Positions 39,873 to 51,788 of a stretch of DNA of 53,079 bases are shown piece after piece. Source of the DNA: Streptomyces halstedii (lineage in GTDB: Bacteria; Actinomycetota; Actinomycetes; Streptomycetales; Streptomycetaceae); NCBI GenBank assembly GCA_000720535.1, contig JOAZ01000034.1, forward strand, positions 1 to 53,079, read 5' to 3'. The position numbers and the translations under genes were made by a program. The first letter of the stretch is position 1; each line of letters opens with the position of its first letter. The notes beneath the pieces are model-generated. The model worked only from the letters and a program-made list of their open reading frames with translations. It was not told the origin of the DNA and did no database searches.

Positions 39873-42602
39873 TCAGCGCAGCAGCACACCCGCGTCCCCG
39901 GCGGTGTCCGCGCCGGTGGTCTCGCCGGGCACCGCCACCAGGCCGAGTTCCGCGCCGGAGGCGAGCAGCGGGTGCGAGGGCAGCACCCGCACGGTGTAGC
40001 CGTAGGGGCCGGTGCGGTCCAGGGCGAGCGGACCCTCGTACAGCCGGCGGTCCTCCAGGCCGTGGCCGCCGGCCGGCTTCAGCGGATACGTCTGGGCCTC
40101 GGCGATCGCGTCGCTGGTGTCCACCCGCCCGGCGACGGCCTGCACCTCCACGTCGTCGGGGTCCAGGCCGCCGAGGGCGATCCTGACCCGCAGCGCCAGG
40201 GTGGAGCCCAGCTCGGCCGAGCCGCCGACGACCGTGTCGGCCGAGGCCTCCACATGCCCCACGGCGACCTGCGGCCAGGCCGCCCGGACCTTCGCCTTCC
40301 AGTCGGCCAGCTCGCGGGCCGCCGCCGGGGTGAGCTGCCTGCGGGCCAGGGCGGCGGGGGCGTAGAGCCGCTCCACGTACTCGCGGACCATGCGGCCGGC
40401 GAGGACCTTGGGGCCGAGAGTGACCAGGGTGCGGCGGACCATCTCGATCCAGCGTTCGGGCAGGCCCTCGGCGCCTCGGTCGTAGAAGCGGGGGGCGACC
40501 CGGTCCTCCAGCAGCGCGTAGAGGGCGCCCGCCTCCAGTTCGTCGCGCCGCTCCTCGTCGGTGGCCGAGCCGTCGGCGGTGGGGATCGCCCAGCCGAAGT
40601 CGGGTTCGAACCACTCGTCCCACCAGCCGTCGCGCACCGACAGGTTGAGGCAGCCGTTGAGCGCGGCCTTCATCCCGCTGGTGCCGCACGCCTCCAGGGG
40701 GCGCAGCGGGTTGTTGAGCCAGACGTCGCAGCCCGGGTAGAGCTTCTGCGCCATGCCCATGCCGTAGTCCGGGAGGAAGACGACGCGGTGGCGCACCCGG
40801 GGGTCGTCGGCGAAGCGCACCAGCTCCTGGATGAGCCGCTTCCCGCCGTCGTCGGCGGGGTGGGCCTTGCCCGCGACGACGATCTGGACGGGTCGGGTGG
40901 GGTGGAGCAGCAGTGCCCGCAGCCGGTCCGGGTCGTGCAGCATCAGCGTGAGGCGCTTGTAGGAGGGCACCCGGCGGGCGAAGCCGATGGTCAGGACGTC
41001 CGGGTCGAGCACCCCGTCGATCCAGCCGAGCTCGGCGGTGCCCGCGCCGCGCCGCCGCCAGGAGGCGTAGAGCCGCTTGCGCACCTCGGTGACCAGTTGT
41101 CCGCGCAGGGCGCGGCGCAGGTCCCAGATCTCCCGGTCCGGGACGGTGGTGACGGCGTCCCAGCGCCTCGGGGTGCCGGGACGGGCGAGGTCGGCACCGG
41201 CCGCACCACCCGCCTCGGCACCGCCCGCCTCGGCACCGCCCGCCTCAGCCACCTCGGCGCCGGCCAGGGCCTTGTCGGCGCGTTCGGCGCCGAACATCCT
41301 GGCGCCGAGCCCGAGGACCTCGGGGGCGACCCAGGTGGGGGCGTGCACCCCGTTGGTGACGGAGGTGATCGGGACCTCGGTGGCGTCGAAGCCGGGCCAC
41401 AGCCCGGAGAACATCTCCCGGCTGACCGCCCCGTGCAGGGTGGAGACCCCGTTGGCCCGCTGGGCGAGCCGCAGGCCCATGACGGCCATGTTGAAGAGGC
41501 CGGGCTCACCGCCGGGGTAGGTCTCCGTGCCGAGGTCCAGGATCCGCTCGACGTCCACGCCGGGCAGCTCGCCGTCGTCGGCGAAGTGCCGGGCCACGAG
41601 CTGGCTCTCGAACCGGTCCATCCCGGCGGGGACCGGGGTGTGGGTGGTGAACACCGCCCCGGCCCGCACCGTCTCCAGGGCGGCGTCGAAGCCGAGGCCG
41701 GTCTCGGTGAGTTCCCGGATGCGCTCCAGGCCGAGGAATCCGGCGTGCCCCTCGTTGGTGTGGAAGACCTCGGGGGCGGGGTGCCCGGTGAGCCGGCAGT
41801 AGGTGCGTACGGCGCGGACCCCGCCGATGCCGAGCAGCATCTCCTGGAGCAGCCGGTGGTCGCTCCCGCCCCCGTAGAGCCGGTCGGTGACCTCGCGTTC
41901 GCCGGGGGCGTTCTCCTCGACGTCGGAGTCGAGCAGGAGCAGGGGGACGCGGCCGACCTGGGCCTGCCAGACCGCGGCGTACAGCGAGCGCCCGCCGGGC
42001 AGGGCGAGCACCACCCGGCTGGGGGTGCCGTCCGTCTCGCGCAGGAGGGTGAGCGGCAGCTCGTGGGGGTCGAGCACGGGGTAGTGCTCCTGCTGCCAGC
42101 CGTCGCGGGACAGGCTCTGGCGGAAGTAGCCGTGGCGGTAGAGCAGGCCGACCCCGATGAGCGGCACGCCGAGGTCGCTGGCGGCCTTGAGGTGGTCTCC
42201 GGCGAGGATGCCGAGGCCGCCGGAGTACTGGGGCAGGGCGGCGGTGACCCCGAACTCGGGTGAGAAGTAGGCGACGGCGGCGGGGAGTTCCGTGCCCTTG
42301 GCCAGCTGGTCCTGGTACCACCTCGGGCCGTCGAGGTACGCCCGCAGGTCCTCGGACACCTCGGTCAGCCGGCGCAGGAAGTGCTGGTCGGCGGCCAGCT
42401 CGGCCAGGCGCCCGGCGGAGACGGCGCCGAGCAGGCGCACGGGGTCGGCGTCCGCGGGCCGCCAGCCCTCCGGGTCGGCCGCCTGGAAGAGCCGCTGGGT
42501 CTCGGTGTGCCAGGACCAGCGCAGGTTGCGGGCGAGGTCGCTGAGCGGTTGCAGGGGTTCGGGGAGGACGGGACGCACGGTGAACCGACGAATGGCCTTC
42601 AC
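39873..42602 (-). CDS. glgP: Alpha-glucan phosphorylase (GlgP family)
   Basis: The 909-residue protein belongs to the bacterial alpha-glucan phosphorylase group. 'AVAYFSPEFGVTAALPQYSG' and 'GLGILAGDHLKAASDLGVPL' form the N-terminal donor-site region, 'VFHTNEGHAGFL' follows, and 'PLEACGTSGMKAALNG' carries the PLP Lys. It releases glucose 1-phosphate from glucan or acts in maltose-1-phosphate-related turnover. A repeat-coded Ala/Glu/Gly insert ('EVAEAGGAEAGGAEAGGA') sits near residues 450-475. GTG at 42602 follows AAAGGTGG. It diverges from glgE across 457 bp, placing glucan degradation next to synthesis. Confidence 0.93.
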   Translation of the reverse strand: MKAIRRFTVRPVLPEPLQPLSDLARNLRWSWHTETQRLFQAADPEGWRPADADPVRLLGAVSAGRLAELAADQHFLRRLTEVSEDLRAYLDGPRWYQDQLAKGTELPAAVAYFSPEFGVTAALPQYSGGLGILAGDHLKAASDLGVPLIGVGLLYRHGYFRQSLSRDGWQQEHYPVLDPHELPLTLLRETDGTPSRVVLALPGGRSLYAAVWQAQVGRVPLLLLDSDVEENAPGEREVTDRLYGGGSDHRLLQEMLLGIGGVRAVRTYCRLTGHPAPEVFHTNEGHAGFLGLERIRELTETGLGFDAALETVRAGAVFTTHTPVPAGMDRFESQLVARHFADDGELPGVDVERILDLGTETYPGGEPGLFNMAVMGLRLAQRANGVSTLHGAVSREMFSGLWPGFDATEVPITSVTNGVHAPTWVAPEVLGLGARMFGAERADKALAGAEVAEAGGAEAGGAEAGGAAGADLARPGTPRRWDAVTTVPDREIWDLRRALRGQLVTEVRKRLYASWRRRGAGTAELGWIDGVLDPDVLTIGFARRVPSYKRLTLMLHDPDRLRALLLHPTRPVQIVVAGKAHPADDGGKRLIQELVRFADDPRVRHRVVFLPDYGMGMAQKLYPGCDVWLNNPLRPLEACGTSGMKAALNGCLNLSVRDGWWDEWFEPDFGWAIPTADGSATDEERRDELEAGALYALLEDRVAPRFYDRGAEGLPERWIEMVRRTLVTLGPKVLAGRMVREYVERLYAPAALARRQLTPAAARELADWKAKVRAAWPQVAVGHVEASADTVVGGSAELGSTLALRVRIALGGLDPDDVEVQAVAGRVDTSDAIAEAQTYPLKPAGGHGLEDRRLYEGPLALDRTGPYGYTVRVLPSHPLLASGAELGLVAVPGETTGADTAGDAGVLLR
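41206..41250 (-). repeat. Three 15-bp repeats inside glgP
   Basis: CCACCCGCCTCGGCA (41206-41220), CCGCCCGCCTCGGCA (41221-41235) and CCGCCCGCCTCAGCC (41236-41250) are near-identical and encode the EAGGA repeat of the phosphorylase. Confidence 0.85.
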
Positions 42603-43059
42603 GGGTCCCACCTTTACAGGGGACGTACGGATCCGAGGGGACGCACGGCGGTGCGCGTCCCGGCCGTCACCCTCGACGGTACCGGGGTGCGGCCGTCCGT
42701 GGCCACGGCGTGCGACCGGCTCGGTGGGCCGGGAGACCGGCGCGCGGCGCTCGACGCGTGCGCCGGGTTCACCCAGGAGTTGACACGGCGGCAGGTTGGG
42801 CGCCCGGGAGCGATGGGAAGACTTTCCCGGTACCGGACCGTCGCGTTCCAGGTAGCCGGCCCGGCACGAATTCTCCTTCGCACCTGCCATTCGAGTGCCA
42901 TTCGAGTGAACGCGGACAGGAGCGGCCATGCACACCACCCGCCAGCCGACGTCCGAGCGGCTACAAAGGACGCAACCCCACCATCGCGGCGCGCGCGGTC
43001 AGCCCCCCACACCCGCACCGCGCCCCGCGCATGCCGAGCTCCAGCCCCCAGGTGATTCC
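42603..43059. promoter_or_regulatory. Divergent control region of glgP and glgE
   Basis: The 457-bp interval must hold both promoters. It has a perfect 11-bp tandem direct repeat, CCATTCGAGTG (42887-42897 and 42898-42908), just before an in-frame ATG at 42928 that follows ACAGGAG. Third-position GC falls to about 75% between 42928 and 43060, so that part is more likely leader than coding. No clear -35/-10 pair was found. Confidence 0.45.
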
Positions 43060-45167
43060 ATGATCGGTCGCATTCCCGTCCTGGACGTCCGTCCCCTCGT
43101 CGACTGCGGGAGACGGCCGGCCAAAGCCGTCGTGGGCGAGACCTTCCAGGTCAGCGCCACCGTCTTCCGTGAGGGACACGACGCGGTGGCCGCCGACGTG
43201 GTGCTGTGCGATCCGAGCGGACGGCCCGGCCCCTGGACGCCGATGCGCGAGCTGGCACCGGGGACGGACCGCTGGGGCGCCGAGGTGACCCCGGACTCCG
43301 AGGGCCACTGGACGTTCACCGTCGAGGCGTGGAGCGATCCGGTCACCACCTGGCGGGCGCACGCGCGGATCAAGGTTCCGGCGGGTATCGACACGGACCT
43401 GGTCTTCGCGGAGGGCGCCGAGCTCTACGAGCGGGCCGCCTCCGGCGTACCGAAGCGGGAGGGGCGTGAGGCGGTGCTGGCCGCGGTCGACGCCCTGCGC
43501 GACCAGGGCCGCCCGGCCGGGGCGCGGCTCGCGGCGGCGCTCACCGCCGAGGTCGACGCGGCCCTGGGCCGCCATCCCCTGCGGGAGCTGGTCACCGCGT
43601 CGCGTCCGCACCCCTTGGTGGTGGAGCGCCGGCGTGCTCTGTACGGCTCCTGGTACGAGTTGTTCCCCCGTTCGGAGGGCGCGCGGTGGTCACAGGACGC
43701 GCGGTGGGAGGAGCCGGCGCCCGCGAAGCCGGCCCGCAAGCCCCGGGCGGCGAAGACGGCCGCCGCCGCCACCTCCGCGAAGAAGCGCGCGGCGGTCCGC
43801 GCCGAGGTCCCGCCGCCCGCGCCCCGTCTCGTCAGCGGCACGTTCCGGACGGCGGCCGAGCGGCTCCCGGCGGTCGCCGCCATGGGGTTCGACGTGGTCT
43901 ACCTGCCGCCGGTCCACCCCATCGGCACCGCCCACCGCAAGGGCCCGAACAACAGCCTCACCCCGGGGCCGGACGACCCGGGGGTGCCCTGGGCGATCGG
44001 CTCGGCCGAGGGCGGCCACGACGCGGTCCATCCGGATCTCGGCACGCTGGAGGACTTCGACCACTTCGTCGGCACGGCCCGCACCCTGCGGATGGAGGTC
44101 GCGCTGGACTTCGCCCTCCAGTGCTCCCCGGACCACCCCTGGGTGAAGGAGCACCCCGAGTGGTTCCACCACCGGCCGGACGGTTCGATCGCCTACGCGG
44201 AGAACCCCCCGAAGAAGTACCAGGACATCTATCCGATCGCCTTCGACAAGGACCTCCCCGGGATCGTCGCGGAGACCGTGCGTGTCCTGCGGTTCTGGAT
44301 GGACCACGGCGTACGGATCTTCCGGGTGGACAATCCGCACACCAAGCCGGTGGTCTTCTGGGAGAAGGTCATCGCCGACGTCAACCGCACCGACCCGGAC
44401 GTGATCTTCCTGGCCGAGGCGTTCACCCGCCCGGCGATGATGCGCACGCTGGCCTCGGTCGGCTTCCAGCAGTCGTACACCTACTTCACCTGGCGTAACA
44501 CGAAGCGGGAACTCATCGAGTACGTCACGGAGCTTTCGGGCGACTGTGCCTCGTACATGCGTCCCAACTTCTTCGTGAACACGCCCGACATCCTTCCCGG
44601 TTACCTCCAGGACGGAGGCCGTCCGGCCTTCGAGGCGCGGGCCGTGCTGGCCGCGACGCTCTCCCCCTCCTGGGGCGTGTACGCGGGCTTCGAGCTGTGC
44701 GAGAACACCCCGGTGCATCCCGGGAGCGAGGAGTACCAGGACTCGGAGAAGTACCAACTCAGGCCCAGGGACTGGGAGTCGGCGGAACGTGAGGGCCGCT
44801 CACTGGCACCCCTGATCACCTGTCTCAACCGGATCCGTCGTCGCCATCCGGCACTCCAGCAACTGCGCGACGTGCACTTCCACCCGGTCGACAACGAGGC
44901 GCTGATCGCGTACAGCAAGCGGTCCGGTTCGAACATCGTTCTGGTGGTCGTCAACCTCGACCCTCACCACACCCAGGAGGCCACGGTCTCGTTGGACATG
45001 CCGCCTCTCGGCCTCGACCGGCACGAGAGCGTGCCGGTGCGCGACGAGCTCACCGGCGACACCTATCACTGGGGCAGGACCTTCTATGTGCGCCTGGAGC
45101 CGGGTGCGACACCGGCGCACATCGCGGTCCTGCGACCGTCCCCGCCGACCGGAGGGTCACCCACACC

Positions 45168-45171
<4 letters not shown>
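43060..45171 (+). CDS. glgE: Alpha-1,4-glucan:maltose-1-phosphate maltosyltransferase (GlgE)
   Basis: The protein (703 residues from ATG 43060) is GlgE: N-terminal '[20 protein letters not shown]', then the GH13 barrel with '[20 protein letters not shown]', the catalytic Asp in '[12 protein letters not shown]', the Glu in '[13 protein letters not shown]' and 'SYTYFTWRN'. It extends glucan with maltosyl units from maltose 1-phosphate. Compared with S. coelicolor GlgE as I remember it, there is a Lys/Ala/Pro-rich insert of about 45-50 residues (nt 43681-43836) just before '[12 protein letters not shown]'. ATG 42928, with a strong AGGAG, is the alternative start and would add 44 residues. The stop overlaps treS. 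Confidence 0.95.
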
Positions 45172-46904
<1,733 letters not shown>

Positions 46905-46931
46905 CGGGACGTCAGCTTCGCGGTGTCACCC

Positions 46932-46955
46932 GCGGGGCGGTTCCCGCCGCCCCGC
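46932..46955 (+). terminator. Hairpin after treS
   Basis: GCGGGGCGG (46932-46940) pairs perfectly with CCGCCCCGC (46947-46955) over a 6-nt loop, 27 nt after the stop. It may end or attenuate the glgE-treS transcript before mak. Confidence 0.6.
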
Positions 46956-47025
46956 TCGGGCGCCCGGACGCCGCATCGAGCCGCTCCCGGCTCCTTCGGG
47001 CTCCCGGTGCCCTCCGATCGACCGA

Positions 47026-47037
47026 GTCCGTACGGAC
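47026..47037. promoter_or_regulatory. 12-bp perfect palindrome upstream of mak
   Basis: GTCCGTACGGAC lies 98 bp before the maltokinase start in the 231-bp treS-mak interval. It may be a regulator site or chance; no factor is suggested by the sequence. Confidence 0.25.
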
Positions 47038-47135
47038 CATCCTGACCCGACACGTCCCGCACAGCCGGACAGCCATTGCCGCAATCCGGGACACTCTTCG
47101 CATCCTGTGCTTGCCCGGAAAAAGGACGCGATGCC

Positions 47136-48764
47136 ATGTCGGAGGCTGCATCCACTAGAGTCGCCCTGGCGAAGAGCACGACCACGAGAACGACCCGGAG
47201 ACGAAGTCCGGCGGGTCCCGCGGGTCAGCCGGGGACTGTGGATCCGGCGGGGACTGTGGATTCGGCGGGTCAGCCGGGGCCCGCGGTTCAGCCGGGCCTC
47301 GCGGGTCCGGCGCGTCCGGCGGGTCCCGCGTTTCCGGTGGGCCCGACTGGCCCGTCCGGACCTGAGGGCCCGTCCGGACCCGCTGGTCCCTCGGGCGGTG
47401 CGGGCGGTGCGGGCTCGACTGCTCTGCTGCCGTCGCTCGCCCCGCTGCTCCACGAGTGGCTGCCCCGGCAGCGGTGGTTCGCCGGCAAGGGCCGGCCGGT
47501 CACCGGCTTCTCACTCGTCGCCGCGACGGAGATACTGCCGCTGGATCCGGCCGTCGCGGGCCCCGGACTGCTGCACCTGCTCGTCCGGGCCCACCAGCCG
47601 AACCGCCCGGCGACGTCCCACGGCGACTGCTACCAGTTGCTGCTCGGGGTGCGCTCCTCGCTGCCCCCGCCGCTGGCGGCGGCGCGAATCGGCCAGATGG
47701 CGGACGGCCCGCTGGCCGGCCTCACGCTGTACGAGGGGCTGCACGACCCGCGCGTCGCCGATCTGCTGCTGGAACGATTCCGTAACCCTGGGTCACTCGG
47801 TCCGCTGCGCTTCGCACGGGCGGCGCCGATCGAGGCGGGGCTCGCCCCCCGGGTCCTGGACACCGAACAGTCCAACTCCTCGCTGGTCTACGGCGACGCG
47901 TACATCCTGAAGATCTTCCGCCGGGTCTTCCCCGGCACCAACCCCGACCTGGAACTGCCGCTGGCGCTCGGCCGCGAGGGGTGCGGCCGGGTGCCGTCCC
48001 CGGTCGCCTGGTTCGAGGCGGCCACCACCCCGGAGCCGCTGACGCTCGGTGTGCTCCAGCCGTTCCTGCGGGGCGCGCGTGACGGCTGGCAGCTCGCGCT
48101 GGCCGCGCTCGACGCGGGAGGCGACTTCGTGCCGGAGGCGCGTGCGCTGGGGCGGGCCACGGCGGAGGTGCACACGGCGCTGGCCGTGGCCCTTCCCACA
48201 CCCGCCCTGCTCCGGTCGCAGACCCGGGACCTGGTGACGGGGATGGTCGGGCGGCTGGAAGCCGCGGCGCAGGCGGTCCCGGCGCTCGTCCCGTACGTAC
48301 CGGGGCTGCGCGCCGCCTTCGACGCCGTGACCGCACTGGGCCACGAGGGCCGGGGCTGGGCCGCCCAGCGCGTGCACGGAGACCTGCACCTGGGGCAGAC
48401 CCTGCGCGGTGAGGACGGGTTCTGGTCGCTGATCGACTTCGAGGGCGAGCCGTCCAAACCCCTGCCCGAGCGCCGGGGTCCGCAGCCACCGGTGCGTGAT
48501 GTGGCCGGGATGCTCCGTTCCTTCGACTACGCGGCGCGGACCCACCGCCCGTGGAGCCCCGAATGGGCGGCCCGCTGCCGTACCGCGTACTGCGAGGGCT
48601 ACGCCGCCGCGTCCGGCGCGGACCCGCGCGGCGAACCCGAGCTGCTGCGCGCCCATGAGACCGACAAGGCGGTGTACGAGGTGCTGTACGAGGCCCGGCA
48701 CCGCCCCGACTGGCTGCCGGTCCCGATGGCGGCGATCCACCGCCTGGCCACCGCGACCGTGTGA
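47136..48764 (+). CDS. mak: Maltokinase with collagen-like N-terminal extension
   Basis: The 542-residue protein ends in a maltokinase domain (about 98-540): 'LLHEWLPRQRWFAGKGRPVT' is the N-terminal cap, 'RVHGDLHLGQTL' the catalytic aminoglycoside-phosphotransferase-like loop, and 'WSLIDFEGEPSKPL' the metal-binding DFEG. It makes maltose 1-phosphate from maltose and ATP, the donor for GlgE. Residues about 25-92 are an added Gly-X-Y collagen-like stretch ('GPTGPSGPEGPSGPAGPSGG' near its end), making it nearly 90 residues longer than typical maltokinases. ATG at 47136 follows AAAGGA; an upstream in-frame ATG (47076) is less likely. A pyrimidine tract follows it. Confidence 0.93.
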   Translation: MSEAASTRVALAKSTTTRTTRRRSPAGPAGQPGTVDPAGTVDSAGQPGPAVQPGLAGPARPAGPAFPVGPTGPSGPEGPSGPAGPSGGAGGAGSTALLPSLAPLLHEWLPRQRWFAGKGRPVTGFSLVAATEILPLDPAVAGPGLLHLLVRAHQPNRPATSHGDCYQLLLGVRSSLPPPLAAARIGQMADGPLAGLTLYEGLHDPRVADLLLERFRNPGSLGPLRFARAAPIEAGLAPRVLDTEQSNSSLVYGDAYILKIFRRVFPGTNPDLELPLALGREGCGRVPSPVAWFEAATTPEPLTLGVLQPFLRGARDGWQLALAALDAGGDFVPEARALGRATAEVHTALAVALPTPALLRSQTRDLVTGMVGRLEAAAQAVPALVPYVPGLRAAFDAVTALGHEGRGWAAQRVHGDLHLGQTLRGEDGFWSLIDFEGEPSKPLPERRGPQPPVRDVAGMLRSFDYAARTHRPWSPEWAARCRTAYCEGYAAASGADPRGEPELLRAHETDKAVYEVLYEARHRPDWLPVPMAAIHRLATATV

Positions 48765-48767
48765 CAC

Positions 48768-48872
48768 CGCCTTCCTCCCCCGCTTCCCCGCTTCCCCACT
48801 CCCCCTTTTCCCCTCCCCCTCACCTGCTCTCCCCTCTCCTCCCTCCTGCTCTCCCCTCCCCTCTCCCTTCCT
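48768..48872 (+). other. About 100-nt polypyrimidine tract between mak and glgB
   Basis: From just after the maltokinase stop to just before the TAGGAGG ribosome-binding site of glgB the plus strand is almost entirely C and T, with very few G. The transcript would be an unstructured C/U-rich leader. Rho loading, protein binding or slippage are all possible. It is the clearest base-composition anomaly in the window. Confidence 0.85.
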
Positions 48873-48886
48873 AGGAGGCCGTCCTC

Positions 48887-51712
48887 GTGACCGCCCGTAA
48901 GCCGTCCCGCAGAACGCCCGCGCCTGCCCCCGAGCCCGTCGTGGTCCCGCCCTCCGCGCAGCCGGTCACCACCGAGATCACGAAGGACGCGGCAGCCACC
49001 CGGTCCACCGAGGCCGCCGCGCCCGCCTCCGACACCCCGCCGCCGGTGAAGCGCGCGCGGACCAAGCGCGACACGACCGCCACGTCCGCCACGCCTGCCA
49101 CGCCTGCTACGGCAGCGGGTGCGAAGCCCGCCGGAGCCAAGGAAGGGGCGGCGGAGACCAAGGCCGCAGGCCCCAAGCCCGTACGGACCAAGGCGGTACG
49201 GGCCAAGGCCACGGAGGCCACGGCGGTGCGGACCGATGTGGCGGGGACGGAGTCCGCGCGTGCCGAGGCGGCGGACGCCGGATCCACGGGCACCGGATCC
49301 ACCGGCGCCAGATCAACGGGCGCCGGTTCCTCCCGTGCCGAGGCTCCCGCGCCCCTCCAGGCAGCCAACGTCTCGGAAGCGGCCGGTTCGGGTCCAGGCG
49401 GCGACGGACCGGTCCCCGGGGCCGCCGCCCCCGCTCCGGGCGCCGCGTCCGCGGTGGACCGCGACCCGAGCCCCGCCGACGCCACCGCCAACGGCGCACC
49501 GCCCCGGCCCCGGCGCGGCGGCGGCAGCAAGGACGCGCTGCCGGCCACGGCCCTGGACGACGCGGACCGGTGGCGGCTGCTCGCCGGTGAGCACCACGCC
49601 CCGCACGACGTGCTGGGCGCCCACCCGGCCTCGGGCGGCGTGGCCGTCCGCGTGCTGCGCCCCTTCGCCCACGCCGTCACCGTACTGACGGAGGGTCTGC
49701 GGGCCGAACTCCAGAGCGACGGCGACGGACTCTTCTCCGGTGTACTGCCGATGCCGGAGGTCCCGGACGCCTACCGCCTGCTGATCACCTACGACGACGG
49801 CGAGAGCGAGGCGGAGGACCCCTACCGCTTCCTGCCCACGCTCGGAGAGCTCGATCTGCACCTCATCGGTGAGGGCCGGCACGAGGAGCTGTGGAAGGCG
49901 CTCGGCGCGCAGCCGATGGAGCGGCAGGGCGTCGCGGGGACCCGCTTCACCGTCTGGGCGCCGGACGCACGCGGGGTGCGTGTCGCCGGGGACTTCAACT
50001 TCTGGGACGGCACGGGCTTTCCCATGCGCTCGCTGGGCTCCACCGGTGTGTGGGAGCTGTTCCTCCCCGGTGTCGGTGAGGGGGCGCGGTACAAGTACGA
50101 CATCTGCCGCCCCGACGGTTCGCACACCCTCCGCGCGGACCCGATGGCCCGGCAGGCGGAGGTGCCGCCCGCGACCGCCTCGGTGGTCACCGCCTCGCAC
50201 CACGTCTGGCAGGACGCCGACTGGATGGCGCACCGGGGCGACCGGCCCGTCCACGAGGCCCCCTTCTCCGTCTACGAAGTGCACCTCCCGTCCTGGCGGC
50301 CGGGGCTCGGCTACCGCCAACTGGCGACCCAGCTCCCGGCCTATGTGAGCGAACTGGGCTTCACGCACGTCGAGTTGATGCCCGTCTCGGAGCACCCTTT
50401 CGGCGGCTCGTGGGGCTACCAGGTCACCGGCTTCTACGCCCCGACGTCGAGACTGGGCAGCCCGGACGACTTCCGGTTCCTGGTGGACTCGCTGCACGCG
50501 GCGGGTATCGGCGTCCTGATGGACTGGGTGCCGGCGCACTTCCCGCGCGACGAGTGGGCGCTCGCCGAGTTCGACGGCCGGCCGCTGTACGAGCACCCTG
50601 ACCCGAGCCGGGCCGCTCACCCGGACTGGGGGACGCTGGAGTTCGACTACGGCCGCACGGAGGTGCGTAACTTCCTGGTCGCCAACGCCACCTATTGGTG
50701 CGAGGAGTTCCACATCGACGGCCTGCGCGTGGACGCGGTGGCCTCGATGCTCTACCTCGACTACTCGCGTGAGGACGGGCAGTGGTCCCCGAACGAGTTC
50801 GGCGGCCGGGAGAACCTGGACGCGGTCGCGTTCCTCCAGGAGATGAACGCGACGGTCTACCGCCGCAACCCGGGCGTCGTCACGATCGCGGAGGAGTCCA
50901 CCGCTTGGGACGGCGTCACGCGCCCCACGGACCAGGGCGGTCTGGGCTTCGGCCTGAAGTGGAACATGGGCTGGATGCACGACTCACTGGTGTACGTCTC
51001 CAAGGAGCCGATCCACCGCAAGTACCACCACCACGAGATGACGTTCTCCATGGTGTACGCCTACAGCGAGAACTACGTGCTGCCGATCTCGCACGACGAA
51101 GTGGTGCACGGCAAGCAGGCCCTGGTCAGCAAGATGCCGGGCGACTGGTGGCAGCGACGAGCGAACCACCGGGCGTACCTGGGTTTCATGTGGGCGCACC
51201 CCGGCAAGCAACTGCTCTTCATGGGCCAGGAGTTCGCGCAGGGGGCCGAGTGGTCCGAGGGCCACGGCCCGGACTGGTGGCTGCTGGACGAGACGTACGA
51301 GGCCTCCGGCGACCACCGGGGCGTCCGCTCCCTGGTCACGGACCTGAACGGGGTGTACAACGCCCTGCCCGCGCTCTGGCAGCGTGACACGGATCCGGGT
51401 GGCTTCTCCTGGATCGACGGGGGCGCGGCGGAGGACAACGCGTTCTCGTTCGTCCGCTACGACGCGGACGGCTCCCCGCTGATCGCGGTCTCCCACTTCT
51501 CCCCGGTCGTCCGTCACGACTACCGCATCGGGGTACCGGACGGCGCCGAGGCCTGGGTGGAGGTCCTCAACACGGACGCGGCCCGGTACGGCGGCGGCGA
51601 CATCCGCAACGAGGAGCCGCTGAAGCCGGAGGTGGTGCCGGCGCACGGCAGGGACACCAGCATCGCGCTGACTCTGCCACCCCTGGCGACGGTCTGGCTG
51701 CGACCCGCCTGA
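48887..51712 (+). CDS. glgB: 1,4-alpha-glucan branching enzyme with long Ala/Thr-rich N-terminal extension
   Basis: The 941-residue protein carries a full GlgB of about 720 residues (about 220-941): CBM48-type domains ('[12 protein letters not shown]', '[20 protein letters not shown]'), then the GH13 barrel with Asp616 ('[13 protein letters not shown]') as nucleophile and Glu669 ('[13 protein letters not shown]') as acid/base, plus '[12 protein letters not shown]'. It makes alpha-1,6 branches in glucan. Residues 1-220 are a low-complexity, Ala/Thr/Pro/Lys/Gly-rich, probably disordered extension. GTG at 48887 follows TAGGAGG. It is the last gene of the glucan set. A perfect bidirectional terminator follows. 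Confidence 0.95.
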   Translation: MTARKPSRRTPAPAPEPVVVPPSAQPVTTEITKDAAATRSTEAAAPASDTPPPVKRARTKRDTTATSATPATPATAAGAKPAGAKEGAAETKAAGPKPVRTKAVRAKATEATAVRTDVAGTESARAEAADAGSTGTGSTGARSTGAGSSRAEAPAPLQAANVSEAAGSGPGGDGPVPGAAAPAPGAASAVDRDPSPADATANGAPPRPRRGGGSKDALPATALDDADRWRLLAGEHHAPHDVLGAHPASGGVAVRVLRPFAHAVTVLTEGLRAELQSDGDGLFSGVLPMPEVPDAYRLLITYDDGESEAEDPYRFLPTLGELDLHLIGEGRHEELWKALGAQPMERQGVAGTRFTVWAPDARGVRVAGDFNFWDGTGFPMRSLGSTGVWELFLPGVGEGARYKYDICRPDGSHTLRADPMARQAEVPPATASVVTASHHVWQDADWMAHRGDRPVHEAPFSVYEVHLPSWRPGLGYRQLATQLPAYVSELGFTHVELMPVSEHPFGGSWGYQVTGFYAPTSRLGSPDDFRFLVDSLHAAGIGVLMDWVPAHFPRDEWALAEFDGRPLYEHPDPSRAAHPDWGTLEFDYGRTEVRNFLVANATYWCEEFHIDGLRVDAVASMLYLDYSREDGQWSPNEFGGRENLDAVAFLQEMNATVYRRNPGVVTIAEESTAWDGVTRPTDQGGLGFGLKWNMGWMHDSLVYVSKEPIHRKYHHHEMTFSMVYAYSENYVLPISHDEVVHGKQALVSKMPGDWWQRRANHRAYLGFMWAHPGKQLLFMGQEFAQGAEWSEGHGPDWWLLDETYEASGDHRGVRSLVTDLNGVYNALPALWQRDTDPGGFSWIDGGAAEDNAFSFVRYDADGSPLIAVSHFSPVVRHDYRIGVPDGAEAWVEVLNTDAARYGGGDIRNEEPLKPEVVPAHGRDTSIALTLPPLATVWLRPA

Positions 51713-51728
51713 CGGGACGACGAGCGGG

Positions 51729-51760
51729 GGCGGCGCACCCGGCACCTCGGGTGCGCCGCC
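51729..51760. terminator. Bidirectional terminator between glgB and the lipoprotein gene
   Basis: GGCGGCGCACCCG (51729-51741) and CGGGTGCGCCGCC (51748-51760) form a perfect 13-bp stem with a 6-nt loop, between stops at 51712 (rightward) and 51789 (leftward). Confidence 0.85.
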
Positions 51761-51788
51761 TCGAAGCACCGGTCCCGGCGCGGCCCTC

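Noticed and set aside
42928-43059. Longer GlgE start at ATG 42928
   Set aside because: It has a good AGGAG, but codon third-position GC drops and the extra 44 residues are His/Pro/Arg-rich without homology; kept only as an alternative.
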